Notes: generated by a model from the letters alone, not told the origin. 64,000 nt of DNA from Asaia astilbis JCM 15831 (GCF_000613845.1 NZ_BAJT01000003.1:1-64000); one strand, 5' to 3'; counted from the stretch's first letter, positions 1-10,747 are shown. A program made the numbers and translations.

Positions 1-1981
1 GGTCGCGGTTTTCTGTCTGGCGCTGGTTGCGAGCGCCGCGATCCTTGCCGCGTCTCTCGCGGCGGTCGGGCTGCTCACCTTCCTGCTCCGGATCGGCCCA
101 AGGCAGGGTTTCGATGCCCTCGATCTCAATCACAGGGATCGCGGCATGCTTCAGCTTTTCAATTGCTTCGGCCAGCTGCTTCTGGCGCGGGGTGGCCATA
201 CTATAGGCGTGGCCAGTTTTGCCAGCACGTCCGGTGCGTCCGATGCGATGGATATAATCTTCCGCATTGAACGGCAGATCGAAATTGAAGACGTGCGACA
301 GACCGCCGATATCGATGCCGCGTGCTGCGACGTCGGAGCATACCAGAATTTGAACTTCGCCGGTCTTGAACCGCTCGAGGGTCTTGAAGCGTAGCGACTG
401 AGCCAGATCCCCGTGAAGATGGCCGACAGAAAATCCGTGCTTGTGCAGGGATTTGTAAAGCTCATCTACATCGCGCTTGCGGTTGCAGAACACGATGGCG
501 TTCTGAACGGCTTCCCGCTTCAAGAGCTTGCGGAGCACCCGGCGCTTTTCGGTCTCATCAACCACGAGAAGCGCTTCTTCGATCGTCGTAGCGACGGAAG
601 AGGGGCGTGACACCGTGATCTCTTCCGGCAGGCGCAGGAACTGATCGGCGAGGGTGCGGATCTCTGGAGCCATGGTGGCTGAGAAAAGCAGCGTCTGGCG
701 TTGCGCGGGCAGCAGCGAAACAATGCGCGTGATATCGGGGATGAACCCCATATCGAGCATGCGGTCAGCCTCATCCACAACCAGAATGCTGGTCTGAGTC
801 AGCAACAGGCCACCACGATCGAACAGATCCATCAGACGACCCGGGGTCGCGATCAGGATATCGACGCCCTGATTGAGCACGGCGCGCTGGTCGGCCATGC
901 TTTCTCCGCCAATCAGCAGGGCATGGTTCAAACGCAGATGCTTGCCGTAGAGCGTCAGATTCTCAGCAACCTGAAGCGCGAGCTCACGTGTCGGCTCGAG
1001 GATAAGCGAGCGAGGCATCCGGGCGCGGGCACGTGATCCGGCCAGACGCTCAAGCATGGGCAGGGTAAAGGAGGCTGTCTTGCCTGTACCGGTCTGGGCA
1101 ACGCCAAGCACATCCTGTCCCCCGAGCACGACGGGGATAGCGCGTGCCTGAATCGGCGTTGGATGCTCGTAGCCCATTTCCTCAATGGCGCGCATGATCG
1201 GCGCCGAGAGGCCCAGCTCTGAGAACAGCGGCTTCGGGGATTCTGTTTCACTTATCGCAGTCGCAGCAGGCTCGCTCTTCGTCGGCACGGTCTCGGCCGC
1301 AATAGCTTGTTCGCTCTGAGCAGATGGGGCGACGCGCTTGCGACGACCGCGTTTTGGAGCGGGCTGCACGATGTCTTCGGCGACACTCGGTGCTGGGACA
1401 GGGGCGTTTTCCTGTGCAGCCACTTTTGCTTTTGCTGTTGTGACAGCGCGTTTCCGCGTGGCTTTGGGCGTCGAACCGACAGCATTGTCGTCAGCAGCGA
1501 TCGTAATTGCCTGAGTGGTTTCAGACTTCTTCGCCGCAGCAGATTTGGAAGCGGTTGAGCTTCTGCTGCGTGTGGTCTTGCCTTTGGTATCAGCCACCAC
1601 ATCGACGCTTTGAGTCTCAGCCGTTTCGGTAATCGTTGCAGCAAGCGGAGTCTTGCGAGGGCGGCCACGTCCGCGCTTAACGGGTGGCGCTTCGGCAGGT
1701 GCTGCTTGCGGCGTTTCCTCAGCTTCCGATTTCGTGGCTGTCGTCCGGGTGCGTGACACTTTTACAGCGCCTGATTTCACACCAGTCTTGACGACGGTGG
1801 CACGCGGCTTACGGGCAGACGATGCCTTGACCTGAGCGTCGACGGCAGGTGCGTCAGGCTCTGCGTCCCGGGTCTGGGATCCCGTTACGGTCTCCACCAC
1901 AGCGTTTTCCGTTTTTGAGGAGGAACGTTTTTTTCGGGTGGGGGAGGTTTTTGCGGAACCTGCGGTCGATTTTGCGGTCAA
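1..1981 (-). CDS. DEAD-box ATP-dependent RNA helicase, long basic N-terminal extension (C-terminus cut by window edge)
   Basis: ATP-dependent RNA unwinding enzyme of the RhlE/DeaD type. The minus-strand frame is open from the window edge to a stop at 1997-1999. Visible motifs are a Q-motif region near residue 268, Walker A AQTGTGKT near 295-300, VDEADRMLDMGF with DEAD near 403, SAT, and the C-terminal RecA motifs including HRIGRTGRAG. The tail at the window edge is rich in Arg, Asp and Gln. The first ~245 residues are low-complexity Lys/Ala/Thr/Pro sequence with two AT-hook-like patches (KRGRGRPRK and KRGRRKR), an extension not found in plain RhlE. No ATG lies in frame at the 5' end. I chose TTG at 1981, preceded by a GAGAG ribosome-binding match; GTG near 1900 is the alternative. 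Helicase identity is firm; the start is uncertain. Confidence 0.88.
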   Translation of the reverse strand, partial: MTAKSTAGSAKTSPTRKKRSSSKTENAVVETVTGSQTRDAEPDAPAVDAQVKASSARKPRATVVKTGVKSGAVKVSRTRTTATKSEAEETPQAAPAEAPPVKRGRGRPRKTPLAATITETAETQSVDVVADTKGKTTRSRSSTASKSAAAKKSETTQAITIAADDNAVGSTPKATRKRAVTTAKAKVAAQENAPVPAPSVAEDIVQPAPKRGRRKRVAPSAQSEQAIAAETVPTKSEPAATAISETESPKPLFSELGLSAPIMRAIEEMGYEHPTPIQARAIPVVLGGQDVLGVAQTGTGKTASFTLPMLERLAGSRARARMPRSLILEPTRELALQVAENLTLYGKHLRLNHALLIGGESMADQRAVLNQGVDILIATPGRLMDLFDRGGLLLTQTSILVVDEADRMLDMGFIPDITRIVSLLPAQRQTLLFSATMAPEIRTLADQFLRLPEEITVSRPSSVATTIEEALLVVDETEKRRVLRKLLKREAVQNAIVFCNRKRDVDELYKSLHKHGFSVGHLHGDLAQSLRFKTLERFKTGEVQILVCSDVAARGIDIGGLSHVFNFDLPFNAEDYIHRIGRTGRAGKTGHAYSMATPRQKQLAEAIEKLKHAAIPVIEIEGIETLPWADPEQEGEQPDRRERRGKDRGARNQRQTENRD

Positions 1982-2190
1982 ACTGCTCTCTGATAACTAT
2001 GAAGGTCTAGAAATAATGCGAGGCTCAGGCATCGCATGATTACAGATGGGCCAACGCAGAGTGTTGGCCAACTGCCAGTGCGTTATCGTGAAATCCTGCA
2101 AAAGGCAAGAATTTCCGGGTCTCTCTGCGTTGCTCCGACGCAAGCGCGGGTGTTTATCGGTTCTGGCTACGGAGTCGACACGCTTTGTTG

Positions 2191-2643
2191 TCAGACGCCT
2201 CCGCCCATAGCGGCGAAGAACACGGTCAGGACGCCGAGTGCGACCATCAGAATGACGCGCTGTCTTACCTTGTTGAAGAGGGCGGGCTGCGGGCGAATGG
2301 CGCGGCGAAGAGCCTGGAAAGGGCCGAAATAGCTGCTTACGAAAAGTAGCGCCATGATGAGCGCCAGGCCCTGCATGATATTGATCGGCAGGCTCATGAC
2401 ACCGAACCCACCCATATGGATGACCAGCAGCCAGCCCGTCACAAGCGCTGTGGGTACGATGTGGAGCAGCGTGCGGAAATAGCGCGCGATGAGCTGGATC
2501 TGGATATTCTGTCGCTGGGCGGGCTCAAGAAGTGCGACGGTGCTGCGGCTGACGATCGCCGCATAGAGGCCGCCACCGATCCAGTAGGCCATGCACAGGA
2601 GGTGGAGCGCGAGGATGACGCTCCAGAGATACGGGTTCGACAT
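2191..2643 (-). CDS. small four-helix membrane protein, CopD-superfamily-like
   Basis: A 150-residue integral membrane protein of unproven function. Four hydrophobic helices can be seen, starting with SVILALHLLCMAYWIGGGL; the His and the Trp-x-Gly-Gly pattern in helix 1 and a His in helix 2 recall CopD/heme-associated small membrane proteins. I placed the start at the inner Met (MSNPYLW), because GGAG lies about eight bases upstream of that ATG; a longer reading adds 12 residues without a comparable site. It sits alone between the divergent helicase and the nnr gene. Membrane location is clear; the family link is by pattern only. Confidence 0.7.
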   Translation of the reverse strand: MSNPYLWSVILALHLLCMAYWIGGGLYAAIVSRSTVALLEPAQRQNIQIQLIARYFRTLLHIVPTALVTGWLLVIHMGGFGVMSLPINIMQGLALIMALLFVSSYFGPFQALRRAIRPQPALFNKVRQRVILMVALGVLTVFFAAMGGGV

Positions 2644-2774
2644 GTCTTCTCCACGTAAAATAGCCGCTCCTGAAAACATCGCAGCTTCAAAAGCAGGGGA
2701 TCCGGGATACCGGTGGTTTCTGGGACGTTCCCTAGCACCATGCGCGGAATCATCAACAGGGGATTGAAACGATC

Positions 2775-4232
2775 ATGAAGCCAGAGCTGCAGTTCGCCTT
2801 GCTCACGGCGGCGCAATGCGCCGTCATGGATCGAAAAGCCAGCGAGACCATCGGGATCGCTGGCTTGATGGATCGCGCCGGGTGGGCGGTGGCGCAGGCC
2901 GTGCGTGCGCGCTTTACACCCCGTCGCGTACTGGTGCTGTGCGGACCCGGAAATAACGGCGGCGATGGGTATGTTGCGGCGCGCTATCTTGAGCGTGCGG
3001 GTTGGCCGGTGCAGGTGGCTGCTCTTTCCCCTCCGCGCGAGGGAAGTGCTGCAGGCGAGGCTAGCAGGCAGTTTCGAGGGCTAAGAACCGGGTTTTCTGC
3101 ACAGAATGCGGCGCGTGCTGACCTTGTGATCGACGCAGTCTTTGGCGCTGGGCTGGATCGACCGCCGTCGGAAGAGGTTATGAGTGTGTTGCGTGCGGCA
3201 AAAGCACTCGTTGCCATCGATCTGCCGAGCGGGGTCGATGGGACGACAGGCGCGCTTCTGGCTGATGGCCCGGACTATCGGATGAGTGTCACATTCGTTC
3301 GCCCCAAGCCGGGGCATGTGCTTTATCCTGCGCGCGCGAAGTGTGGCGAGACGATATGTGCGGATATCGGCATGCCTGAAGAATGTGTTTCTCATGCTGC
3401 GCCCGATATCTGGCTGAATGTCCCCGGGCTTTGGCGCATCCCTGCGATGACCCCGCAGGATCATAAATACACTCGCGGCGTCGTCAGCCTCTGTGCCGGG
3501 CGTGTCATGCCCGGTGCGACACGACTTGCTGCGGCTGGTGCACGGGCAAGTGGGGCGGGCCTCGTTAGGATCAATGCAGGGGAGGGAGCCGATTCTTACC
3601 GTCTCGGGGCACCCGGTCTTGTTGTTGATGACGCATCACTTGTTTCCTTACTCGAAGACAAGAGAAGAGCCGTCTGGCTTTGCGGTCCGGGTTTGACCCC
3701 TGAAGAGGTTGATGCCTGCCTGCCGCTCCTGCTGGCTGCAGATAAGATCGTCCTCGCCGATGCCAGCGCGCTGGGCTGGGCGGGGAATGAGCCTGAGAGG
3801 CTGCGTGGTGTCTCCGTGATCACGCCCCATATCGGAGAATTCACCCGGCTCTTTGGTCCACCAGATGACGATTCTGTCTCTGCCGCGCGCAGGGCTGCGG
3901 CAGAACTCGGGGCCGTGGTAGTTCTCAAGGGGGCGGTCAGTGTGATCGCTGCACCAGATGGGCACGTCGCCTTGAACGATCATGCGAGTCCGGCTTTGGC
4001 GACAGCGGGATCGGGCGACACGCTTGCCGGGGTCATTGGTACGATGCTCGCTGCAGGAATGCCCCCGTGGGAAGCAGCCTGCGCGGGCGTCTGGGTTCAC
4101 GGGGAGGCGGGCTTGCAGGCGGGGCACTGGCCGATTGCAGAAGCGCTCGACGCGCATTTGGGGGATGCGCGCGCCAAGGCCATCGAGCTGGCTTGTGGAA
4201 CCGGTGAACTTGCTGTAAAGCGGCGCGCTTGA
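2775..4232 (+). CDS. nnr: bifunctional NAD(P)H-hydrate epimerase / ADP-dependent NAD(P)H-hydrate dehydratase
   Basis: Repairs damaged NADHX and NADPHX: the N-terminal YjeF-type domain epimerises the R and S hydrates, and the C-terminal ribokinase-like domain dehydrates the S form using ADP. The epimerase half (about residues 1-210) shows GPGNNGGDGYVAARYL and AIDLPSGVDG. The dehydratase half (about 225-470) shows the HIGEFTRL segment, a KG segment and the GSGDTLAG nucleotide-site motif. At 485 residues it has the normal fused bacterial length. It is followed 28 bases later by tRNA-Leu. Confidence 0.95.
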   Translation: MKPELQFALLTAAQCAVMDRKASETIGIAGLMDRAGWAVAQAVRARFTPRRVLVLCGPGNNGGDGYVAARYLERAGWPVQVAALSPPREGSAAGEASRQFRGLRTGFSAQNAARADLVIDAVFGAGLDRPPSEEVMSVLRAAKALVAIDLPSGVDGTTGALLADGPDYRMSVTFVRPKPGHVLYPARAKCGETICADIGMPEECVSHAAPDIWLNVPGLWRIPAMTPQDHKYTRGVVSLCAGRVMPGATRLAAAGARASGAGLVRINAGEGADSYRLGAPGLVVDDASLVSLLEDKRRAVWLCGPGLTPEEVDACLPLLLAADKIVLADASALGWAGNEPERLRGVSVITPHIGEFTRLFGPPDDDSVSAARRAAAELGAVVVLKGAVSVIAAPDGHVALNDHASPALATAGSGDTLAGVIGTMLAAGMPPWEAACAGVWVHGEAGLQAGHWPIAEALDAHLGDARAKAIELACGTGELAVKRRA

Positions 4233-4259
4233 CGGACTGGCTTCGGCTGGACCGCGTGT

Positions 4260-4344
<85 letters not shown>

Positions 4345-4446
4345 AAAATTTTCTCCTTAGTCGGGGCTTTCCGCCTTGCCTGTGCTGCGATGAAGCCGGG
4401 CGCGGGGCCCCGATGGCAACCCGGTCAATAGAGGATCGCCTGACAG

Positions 4447-5778
4447 ATGCAGGTTACCCAAACGCAATCCGAAGGTCTGAAGCGCGGCTTTACCGTCACT
4501 GTGCCGGCTGGCGATCTGGAGGCGCGCCGTAACGCTCGTCTCGCCGAGCTCGGCCGTACGATCAACGTCCCTGGCTTCCGTCCGGGCAAGGTGCCCGCAT
4601 CGCTCGTCAAGCAGCGCTACGGCGCCGCGCTGAACGGCGAGATCATGGAGCAGGCTGTCAACGAAGCGACCAACAAGGTCCTCGACGACAACAAGCTGCG
4701 TCCAGCGGTTCAGCCGAAGGTCGATCTCGTGTCTGGTGGCGAAGGCGAAGGCGATCTCGAATTCAAGATCGAACTCGAAGTCCTTCCTGAAATTGCGGTT
4801 CCGGATCTGTCCGGTCTCGAGCTGACCCGTCTGACGGCCAAGCCGGCTGACGAGACGATCGACAAGGCTCTTGCCGAGCTGGCCAAGCGTCAGCGCAGCT
4901 TCGAGGCGATTGAGGAAGACCGCGCAGCCCGTACGGGTGATGTCGTCAACTGCGACTTCGTGGGCAAGCTCGATGGCACGCCGTTCGATGGCGGTACCGC
5001 GCAGGACGTCAATGTCGAGATCGGCGGCGATGGCTTCATTCCCGGTTTTGCCGAGCAGCTCGAAGGCATCAAGGCTGGTGACGAGAAGGTCATCACCGTA
5101 ACGTTCCCCGCCGAATATCAGGCCAAGGAACTGGCCGGCAAGGAAGCGACCTTCGACATCAAGGCGAATGCGCTGAAGACGCCGGTTGACCCCACGCTCG
5201 ATGACGAGCTGGCCAAGAAGATCGGTTTCGAAAACATCGCCCAGGTGCGCGACATCATCGTCAAGCAGGCTGAGAACGAGTACGTGCAGCTGTCACGTCT
5301 TCGCATCAAGCGTGAACTGCTCGATGCTCTCTCCAGCAAGACGGATTTCGAAGCGCCTGAGAGCATGGTCGAGAGCGAGTTCGGTCAGATCTGGCAGCGT
5401 GTCGAGCAGGACCGCGCATCCGGTGAGATGGACGAGGAAGACGCAGGCAAGGACGAAGAGACCCTTCGCGCCGATTATCGCAAGATTGCCGAGCGCCGCG
5501 TGAAGCTCGGACTGCTGCTTGCAGAAATCGGCCGCACGAAGGAAATCACCGTGTCGCGTGAAGAGCTGATGCAGGCCGTCCGTCAGGAAGCCATGCGTTA
5601 TCAGGGCCAGGAACAGGCCGTGTTCGAGTTCTTCACCAAGAACCCGCAGGCAGCTGACGGTCTTCGCGGCCCGATTCTGGAGAACAAGGTCGTCGATTAT
5701 CTGATCGAGCTGGCCAAGGTCACAGAAAAGGAAGTGACGCCGGAAGAGCTGGCAGAGATTCCGCCGGCCGACCTCTGA
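4447..5778 (+). CDS. tig: trigger factor, ribosome-associated chaperone / prolyl isomerase
   Basis: Binds at the ribosome exit tunnel and assists folding of nascent chains. The 443-residue product has the three expected parts: an N-terminal ribosome-binding domain with the signature GFRPGKVP near residue 43, a central FKBP-type domain with VVNCDFVGKLDGTPFDGG and IPGFAEQLEGIKAGDEK, and a helical C-terminal chaperone domain. It opens the conserved tig-clpP-clpX-lon order, with 136 bases before clpP. Reading frame intact, length normal. Confidence 0.97.
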   Translation: MQVTQTQSEGLKRGFTVTVPAGDLEARRNARLAELGRTINVPGFRPGKVPASLVKQRYGAALNGEIMEQAVNEATNKVLDDNKLRPAVQPKVDLVSGGEGEGDLEFKIELEVLPEIAVPDLSGLELTRLTAKPADETIDKALAELAKRQRSFEAIEEDRAARTGDVVNCDFVGKLDGTPFDGGTAQDVNVEIGGDGFIPGFAEQLEGIKAGDEKVITVTFPAEYQAKELAGKEATFDIKANALKTPVDPTLDDELAKKIGFENIAQVRDIIVKQAENEYVQLSRLRIKRELLDALSSKTDFEAPESMVESEFGQIWQRVEQDRASGEMDEEDAGKDEETLRADYRKIAERRVKLGLLLAEIGRTKEITVSREELMQAVRQEAMRYQGQEQAVFEFFTKNPQAADGLRGPILENKVVDYLIELAKVTEKEVTPEELAEIPPADL

Positions 5779-5874
5779 TCATCTGATTCGCGCTGCGACT
5801 CTTGGAGTCCGTTCGTTTTTTGACGGACGGGCTCTAGGCGTTCATGGTGACGATACCAAGATGAAAGAAGTCAT

Positions 5875-5899
5875 TCACCGGCCCCGTCAGGGCCGGTGA
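5875..5899 (+). repeat. perfect 10-bp inverted repeat just upstream of clpP
   Basis: TCACCGGCCC and GGGCCGGTGA are separated by the five-base loop CGTCA. There is no following T-tract, so it is a poor intrinsic terminator. Its 3' arm ends only about 15 bases before the clpP start, next to the ribosome-binding region, so an mRNA structure affecting clpP translation or tig-clpP processing is possible. Confidence 0.6.
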
Positions 5900-5914
5900 C
5901 AGTTAGGAACGGAA

Positions 5915-6559
5915 ATGCTCATGAGAGATCGCGATCCCGTCGAGGTCTTCAATAATGCGCTCGTGCCGATGGTCGTCGAGCAGACGTCACGCGGCGAACG
6001 GGCTTTCGATATCTATTCCCGTCTCCTGCAGGAGCGGATTATCTTCCTGACCGGCCCTGTCTATGATCAGGTGGCTGCGGTGATCTCGGCTCAGCTTCTC
6101 TATCTGGAGAGCGTCAATCCGAGCAAGGAAATCTCCTTTTACATCAACAGTCCTGGCGGTGTGGTCTCGGCTGGCTTGGCCATGTACGACACGATGCAGT
6201 ATATCCGCTGCCCCGTAAGCACGGTCTGCATCGGTCAGGCCGCATCGATGGGCTCTCTCCTGCTCGCCGCTGGCGAGAAGGGACGTCGTTTCTGCCTGCC
6301 AAATGCTCGCGTGATGGTGCACCAGCCCTCAGGCGGCGCTCAGGGGCAGGCTTCCGACATCGAGATTCAGGCACGCGAAATTCTACTGATCCGTCAGCGT
6401 CTGAACGAGATCTATCGTCATCACACGGGACGTACGCTTGAAGAAATCGAGCAGAAGCTCGAGCGCGACAGCTACCTTTCGGCTGATGAAGCTCAGGCCT
6501 TCGGTCTTGTTGACGAGGTTGTGCAGGCGCGTCCCAAGAGCGTTTCCGAACAGGCTTGA
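5915..6559 (+). CDS. clpP: ATP-dependent Clp protease proteolytic subunit
   Basis: Serine peptidase that forms the tetradecameric barrel fed by ClpX or ClpA. The nucleophile is Ser111 in GQAASMGS and the base His136 in VMVHQPSGG; their spacing of 25 matches E. coli ClpP, and an Asp follows in ERDSYLS. Length 214 is normal. The chosen ATG is preceded by an AGGAA-type site; a second ATG two codons in is an alternative. It lies directly upstream of clpX, its unfoldase partner. Confidence 0.97.
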   Translation: MLMRDRDPVEVFNNALVPMVVEQTSRGERAFDIYSRLLQERIIFLTGPVYDQVAAVISAQLLYLESVNPSKEISFYINSPGGVVSAGLAMYDTMQYIRCPVSTVCIGQAASMGSLLLAAGEKGRRFCLPNARVMVHQPSGGAQGQASDIEIQAREILLIRQRLNEIYRHHTGRTLEEIEQKLERDSYLSADEAQAFGLVDEVVQARPKSVSEQA

Positions 6560-6763
6560 CCTTGTTCCCGGTTGTGAGGTCCGGCCCTCTCGCCGGACCT
6601 TGAGCGGGGTCGCTGTTGGCGGCGCCGCGAACAGGGCCGAAAGGTCCTTTTTTTGCCTCTGGCCGGAGGGGCTTGCCGGGCTCTCATCGCCTGGCTTAAG
6701 TTTGGAATTCCCCCTGTCGTGGTCCGGTCGTATGGCCGATCCGATCGGGGAGGAGGAGCAGCG

Positions 6764-8032
6764 ATGAATAACAAGACCGGCGATTCGAAAAATACCCTTT
6801 ACTGCTCGTTCTGCGGCAAATCGCAGCATGAGGTGCGAAAGCTCATTGCCGGTCCTACCGTTTTCATCTGCGATGAATGCGTCGAGCTGTGCATGGATAT
6901 TATCCGTGAAGAGCACAAAACCCACCTTGTGAAGTCGCGCGACGGTGTGCCGACGCCTAAGGAAATCTGCAAGGTTCTCGATGATTATGTGATCGGCCAG
7001 TTCATCGCCAAGCGTGCGTTGTCGGTGGCTGTGCATAATCACTACAAGCGTCTCGCTCACTCCCAGAAGAGCAACGAGATCGAGATTGCGAAGTCCAACA
7101 TCATGCTTGTCGGACCGACCGGTTCAGGCAAGACGCTGCTCGCCCAGACATTGGCGCGTATTCTCGATGTGCCTTTCACGATGGCCGATGCAACGACGCT
7201 GACCGAAGCAGGGTATGTGGGTGAAGATGTCGAAAACATCATCCTAAAACTGCTTCAGGCCGCCGATTACAATGTCGAGCGTGCTCAGCGTGGCATCGTT
7301 TATATCGACGAAATCGACAAGATTTCGCGCAAATCGGACAACCCCTCGATCACGCGCGATGTGAGTGGTGAAGGTGTGCAGCAGGCGCTGCTCAAGCTGA
7401 TGGAAGGCACGGTTGCCTCTGTTCCGCCTCAGGGCGGACGCAAGCATCCTCAGCAGGAATTCCTGCAGGTCGATACGACCAATATGCTTTTCATCTGCGG
7501 TGGCGCTTTTGCCGGTCTCGATAAGATTATTTCGGCTCGCGGCAAGGGATCGGGGATCGGCTTTGGCGCGGACGTCAAAAATCCCGATGACCGCCGTCTC
7601 GGAGCTGTGCTGCATGATGTCGAGCCAGAAGATTTGCTGAAATTCGGTCTGATTCCCGAGTTCATCGGGCGTCTTCCGGTCGTCGCGACGCTGGAAGATC
7701 TGGACGAGGAGGCGCTCGTTGCCATTCTGTCCAAGCCCAAGAACGCGCTGGTGAAGCAGTATCAGCGTCTGTTCCAGATGGAAGGCGTCGACCTGACCTT
7801 CACGGATGATGCGCTGGTCCAGATCGCTCAGCGTGCCATCGCCCGCAAGACGGGTGCCCGTGGCTTGCGGTCGATCATGGAAGCGATCCTTCTTGGGACG
7901 ATGTTCGATCTGCCCGGCCTCGAAGGGGTGGAAGAAGTCGTGATTAACAAGGATGTCGCAGAAAACCGGGCCACGCCTGTCTACGTTTATGGCAAGGGCA
8001 AAACGGCCGAACCTGCAGAGCAGTCCGCCTGA
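6764..8032 (+). CDS. clpX: Clp protease ATP-binding subunit ClpX
   Basis: AAA+ unfoldase that recognises tagged substrates and threads them into ClpP. The N-terminal zinc-binding domain carries CSFCGKSQ and ICDECVELC. The AAA+ core has Walker A GPTGSGKT, pore-loop GYVGEDVEN, Walker [11 protein letters not shown] and the sensor region. Length is 422 residues. The ATG was chosen because GGGAGGAGGAG lies immediately upstream and the protein then begins with the usual short lead into the zinc finger; the frame is open further upstream but without family similarity. Confidence 0.97.
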   Translation: MNNKTGDSKNTLYCSFCGKSQHEVRKLIAGPTVFICDECVELCMDIIREEHKTHLVKSRDGVPTPKEICKVLDDYVIGQFIAKRALSVAVHNHYKRLAHSQKSNEIEIAKSNIMLVGPTGSGKTLLAQTLARILDVPFTMADATTLTEAGYVGEDVENIILKLLQAADYNVERAQRGIVYIDEIDKISRKSDNPSITRDVSGEGVQQALLKLMEGTVASVPPQGGRKHPQQEFLQVDTTNMLFICGGAFAGLDKIISARGKGSGIGFGADVKNPDDRRLGAVLHDVEPEDLLKFGLIPEFIGRLPVVATLEDLDEEALVAILSKPKNALVKQYQRLFQMEGVDLTFTDDALVQIAQRAIARKTGARGLRSIMEAILLGTMFDLPGLEGVEEVVINKDVAENRATPVYVYGKGKTAEPAEQSA

Positions 8033-8041
8033 AAGAATGAA

Positions 8042-8086
8042 ATGAGAACGAAGGGCTGACTTGCTGCACCGTCCCCTCGTTCTCAT
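8042..8086 (+). repeat. inverted repeat between clpX and lon
   Basis: ATGAGAACGA and TCGTTCTCAT form a perfect 10-bp stem around a 25-base loop that starts AGGG and ends CCCC and could pair further. It starts 10 bases after the clpX stop and has no T-tract. It may act as a 3' stabilising hairpin or a weak terminator. Confidence 0.5.
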
Positions 8087-8187
8087 ATGAAGAGAATCCT
8101 GCTGAGCTAGGCAGAACAGACGCGGCGTCGATCACGCCATATTTCGGGTGACATCGCCGAGATCGTCCTTAAGGAGATCAGAGTTTT

Positions 8188-10662
8188 ATGAGTGAAAAAA
8201 AGAGGAAGACTGCAGCGAGCAAGACCGGCGCGGCAGCGAAGGCAGGGCAAGCCAAGGCAACCCAGACCAAGTCGAAGCAGAACGAGACCATCGCAGTCCT
8301 GCCTCTGCGCGATATTGTTGTTTTTCCCCATATGATTGTGCCGCTCTTTGTTGGGCGTGAGAAATCAGTGCGCGCGCTTGAGGCAGTGACGCGGGATAAC
8401 AAGCAGATTCTGCTCGTTGCTCAGAAAAACGCGTCGCAGGATGACCCGCCGGCCGATGACATCTATCGTTTCGGAACCGTCTCCACGATCTTACAGCTTC
8501 TGAAGCTGCCTGATGGCACGGTGAAGGTGCTCGTCGAGGGTGTCCGTCGCGCGCGCATTAAGGAATTCCATGATGTCGACGGGCATTTCGAGGCGGAAAT
8601 CGACGAGGTCGCAGACGCCCCGGAAACCGGTAAGGAAGTCGAGGCGCTCGGCCGCACGGCAATTTCCCAGTTCGAGCAATATATCAAGCTCAACAAGAAA
8701 ATTGCGCCGGAAGTCATGGTGTCGCTCAACCAGATCGAGGATCTCTCGAAGCTGGCCGATACGATTGCGAGCCATCTGAATCTCAAGATTTCGGAGAAGC
8801 AGGATATTCTCGAGGGCGGCTCGGTGAGTCAGCGCCTTGAGCAGGTTTTTGCTCATATGGAGCAGGAAATCGGCGTCCTGCAGGTCGAAAAGAAGATCCG
8901 CAACCGCGTCAAACGCCAGATGGAGAAGACGCAGCGCGAGTATTATCTGAACGAGCAGCTCAAGGCGATCCAGAAGGAGCTCGGCGAGGGTGAGGACGGA
9001 CGTGACGAGACCGCCGAAATTGAAGAGCGCATCGTCAAGACCCGTCTGAGCAAGGAAGCTCGTGAGAAAGCTCTGGGCGAACTGCGCAAGCTGCGTGGCA
9101 TGAGTCCTATGTCGGCTGAATCGACGGTCGTTCGGAACTATCTCGACTGGATTCTCAGCATCCCCTGGAAAAAGCGCTCGAAGGTCTCGCGTGATTTCGC
9201 CGCGGCTGAAGGAGTTCTTGAGGCTGAGCATTACGGGCTCGATAAGGTCAAGGAACGGATCCTCGAATATCTGGCTGTGCAGACGCGCTCGCAGAAACTC
9301 AAGGGCCCAATTCTGTGCCTCGTCGGTCCGCCGGGTGTTGGCAAGACCTCGCTGGCGCGCTCCATCGCCAAAGCGACAGGTCGCCAATATGTGCGCATGT
9401 CGCTTGGTGGTGTGCATGACGAGTCCGAAATCCGCGGACATCGCCGTACCTATATCGGGTCCATGCCGGGCAAGATCGTGCAGGGCATGAAGAAGGCGAA
9501 GACGTCCAACCCGCTTTTCCTGCTCGATGAAATCGACAAGCTCGGATCGGACTGGCGCGGTGATCCGTCTTCAGCTCTGCTTGAGGTGCTCGATCCAGAA
9601 CAGAACAGCACCTTCAACGATCATTATCTTGAGGTTGATTACGACCTGTCGGATGTCATGTTCGTGACGACGGCCAACAGCCTCAACATGCCCCAGCCTT
9701 TGCTGGATCGCATGGAGGTGATCCGTCTCTCCGGGTATACGGAAGACGAAAAGGTCGAGATCGCGCGTCAGCATCTGGTCGGCAAGCAGGCTGAGGCTCA
9801 CAATCTCAAGCCGCATGAGTGGTCGATCAGTGATGACGCATTGCGCAGCCTGATTCAGCACTACACCCGCGAAGCCGGTGTGCGTAGCCTTGAGCGTGAG
9901 ATCGCCAAGATCGCGCGCCGTGTGGTCAAGCGCCTCGTCACGACGTCTGTGGAAACCATTGCGGTTACTGCGGAAAATCTGGGAGATTTCTCGGGTGTGC
10001 GTCGTTTCAAGCATGGCGAAACCGAGACGGAAGACCTGGTTGGCATGGTGTCTGGCCTCGCCTGGACCGAGGTTGGGGGCGAAATTCTGACGATCGAAAG
10101 CGTGTTGCTCCCGGGCAAGGGTCAGGTGAAGGCAACCGGTAAGCTTGGCGAGGTCATGCAGGAGAGTGTGTCTGCGGCTGTCTCTTATGTTCGGTCCCGT
10201 TCACAGTCTTTCGGTATCAAGCCTTCGATCTTCGAGAAGCGCGATATCCATGTGCACGTTCCCGAAGGCGCAACACCCAAAGACGGTCCGTCCGCAGGTG
10301 TCGCCATGGCCACGTCGATCGTCAGTGTGATGACGGGTATTCCCATCCGTCGCGACGTTGCGATGACCGGAGAAATCACGCTGAGAGGACGTGTGCTCGA
10401 GATTGGCGGTTTGAAGGAAAAGCTGCTCGCAGCGACCCGCGCCGGGATCAGCACGGTTTTCATTCCCAAGGATAATGAGAAGGATCTCGCCGAGATTCCG
10501 ACTAACGTCAAACAAGCATTGACGATTATCCCAGTCTCCCATGTCGATCAGGTTCTGGCTGCCGCTTTGGTACGACCGCCAGAAGCCATCGAGTGGGAGG
10601 AAGAGGAAGACGTTCCTGCTGGTCGAGAGGCTGACAAGCCCAGCAATCAACTGCCACATTGA
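8188..10662 (+). CDS. lon: ATP-dependent endopeptidase La (Lon)
   Basis: Hexameric AAA+ serine-lysine protease for damaged and regulatory proteins. Order of domains: a basic Lys/Ala-rich leader of about 35 residues, the LON substrate-binding domain beginning near [13 protein letters not shown], the AAA+ module with Walker [10 protein letters not shown], and the protease domain. The catalytic dyad is visible as Ser702 in PKDGPSAG and Lys745 in [11 protein letters not shown], with the same spacing of 43 as E. coli Ser679/Lys722. A short acidic tail (EWEEEEDVP) ends the 824-residue protein. Frame intact. Confidence 0.97.
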   Translation: MSEKKRKTAASKTGAAAKAGQAKATQTKSKQNETIAVLPLRDIVVFPHMIVPLFVGREKSVRALEAVTRDNKQILLVAQKNASQDDPPADDIYRFGTVSTILQLLKLPDGTVKVLVEGVRRARIKEFHDVDGHFEAEIDEVADAPETGKEVEALGRTAISQFEQYIKLNKKIAPEVMVSLNQIEDLSKLADTIASHLNLKISEKQDILEGGSVSQRLEQVFAHMEQEIGVLQVEKKIRNRVKRQMEKTQREYYLNEQLKAIQKELGEGEDGRDETAEIEERIVKTRLSKEAREKALGELRKLRGMSPMSAESTVVRNYLDWILSIPWKKRSKVSRDFAAAEGVLEAEHYGLDKVKERILEYLAVQTRSQKLKGPILCLVGPPGVGKTSLARSIAKATGRQYVRMSLGGVHDESEIRGHRRTYIGSMPGKIVQGMKKAKTSNPLFLLDEIDKLGSDWRGDPSSALLEVLDPEQNSTFNDHYLEVDYDLSDVMFVTTANSLNMPQPLLDRMEVIRLSGYTEDEKVEIARQHLVGKQAEAHNLKPHEWSISDDALRSLIQHYTREAGVRSLEREIAKIARRVVKRLVTTSVETIAVTAENLGDFSGVRRFKHGETETEDLVGMVSGLAWTEVGGEILTIESVLLPGKGQVKATGKLGEVMQESVSAAVSYVRSRSQSFGIKPSIFEKRDIHVHVPEGATPKDGPSAGVAMATSIVSVMTGIPIRRDVAMTGEITLRGRVLEIGGLKEKLLAATRAGISTVFIPKDNEKDLAEIPTNVKQALTIIPVSHVDQVLAAALVRPPEAIEWEEEEDVPAGREADKPSNQLPH

Positions 10663-10747
10663 TGTTGCCCGGTCTGTGTCACTAAGCCGGGCCGACGCCC
10701 ACAGACACAGGCCGAGTAGTGACGCATTTGACCTGAAGTAAAGAGAG

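Noticed and set aside
8491-9441. 316-codon minus-strand open frame inside lon
   Set aside because: Antisense shadow of lon; leucine-rich but without a family.
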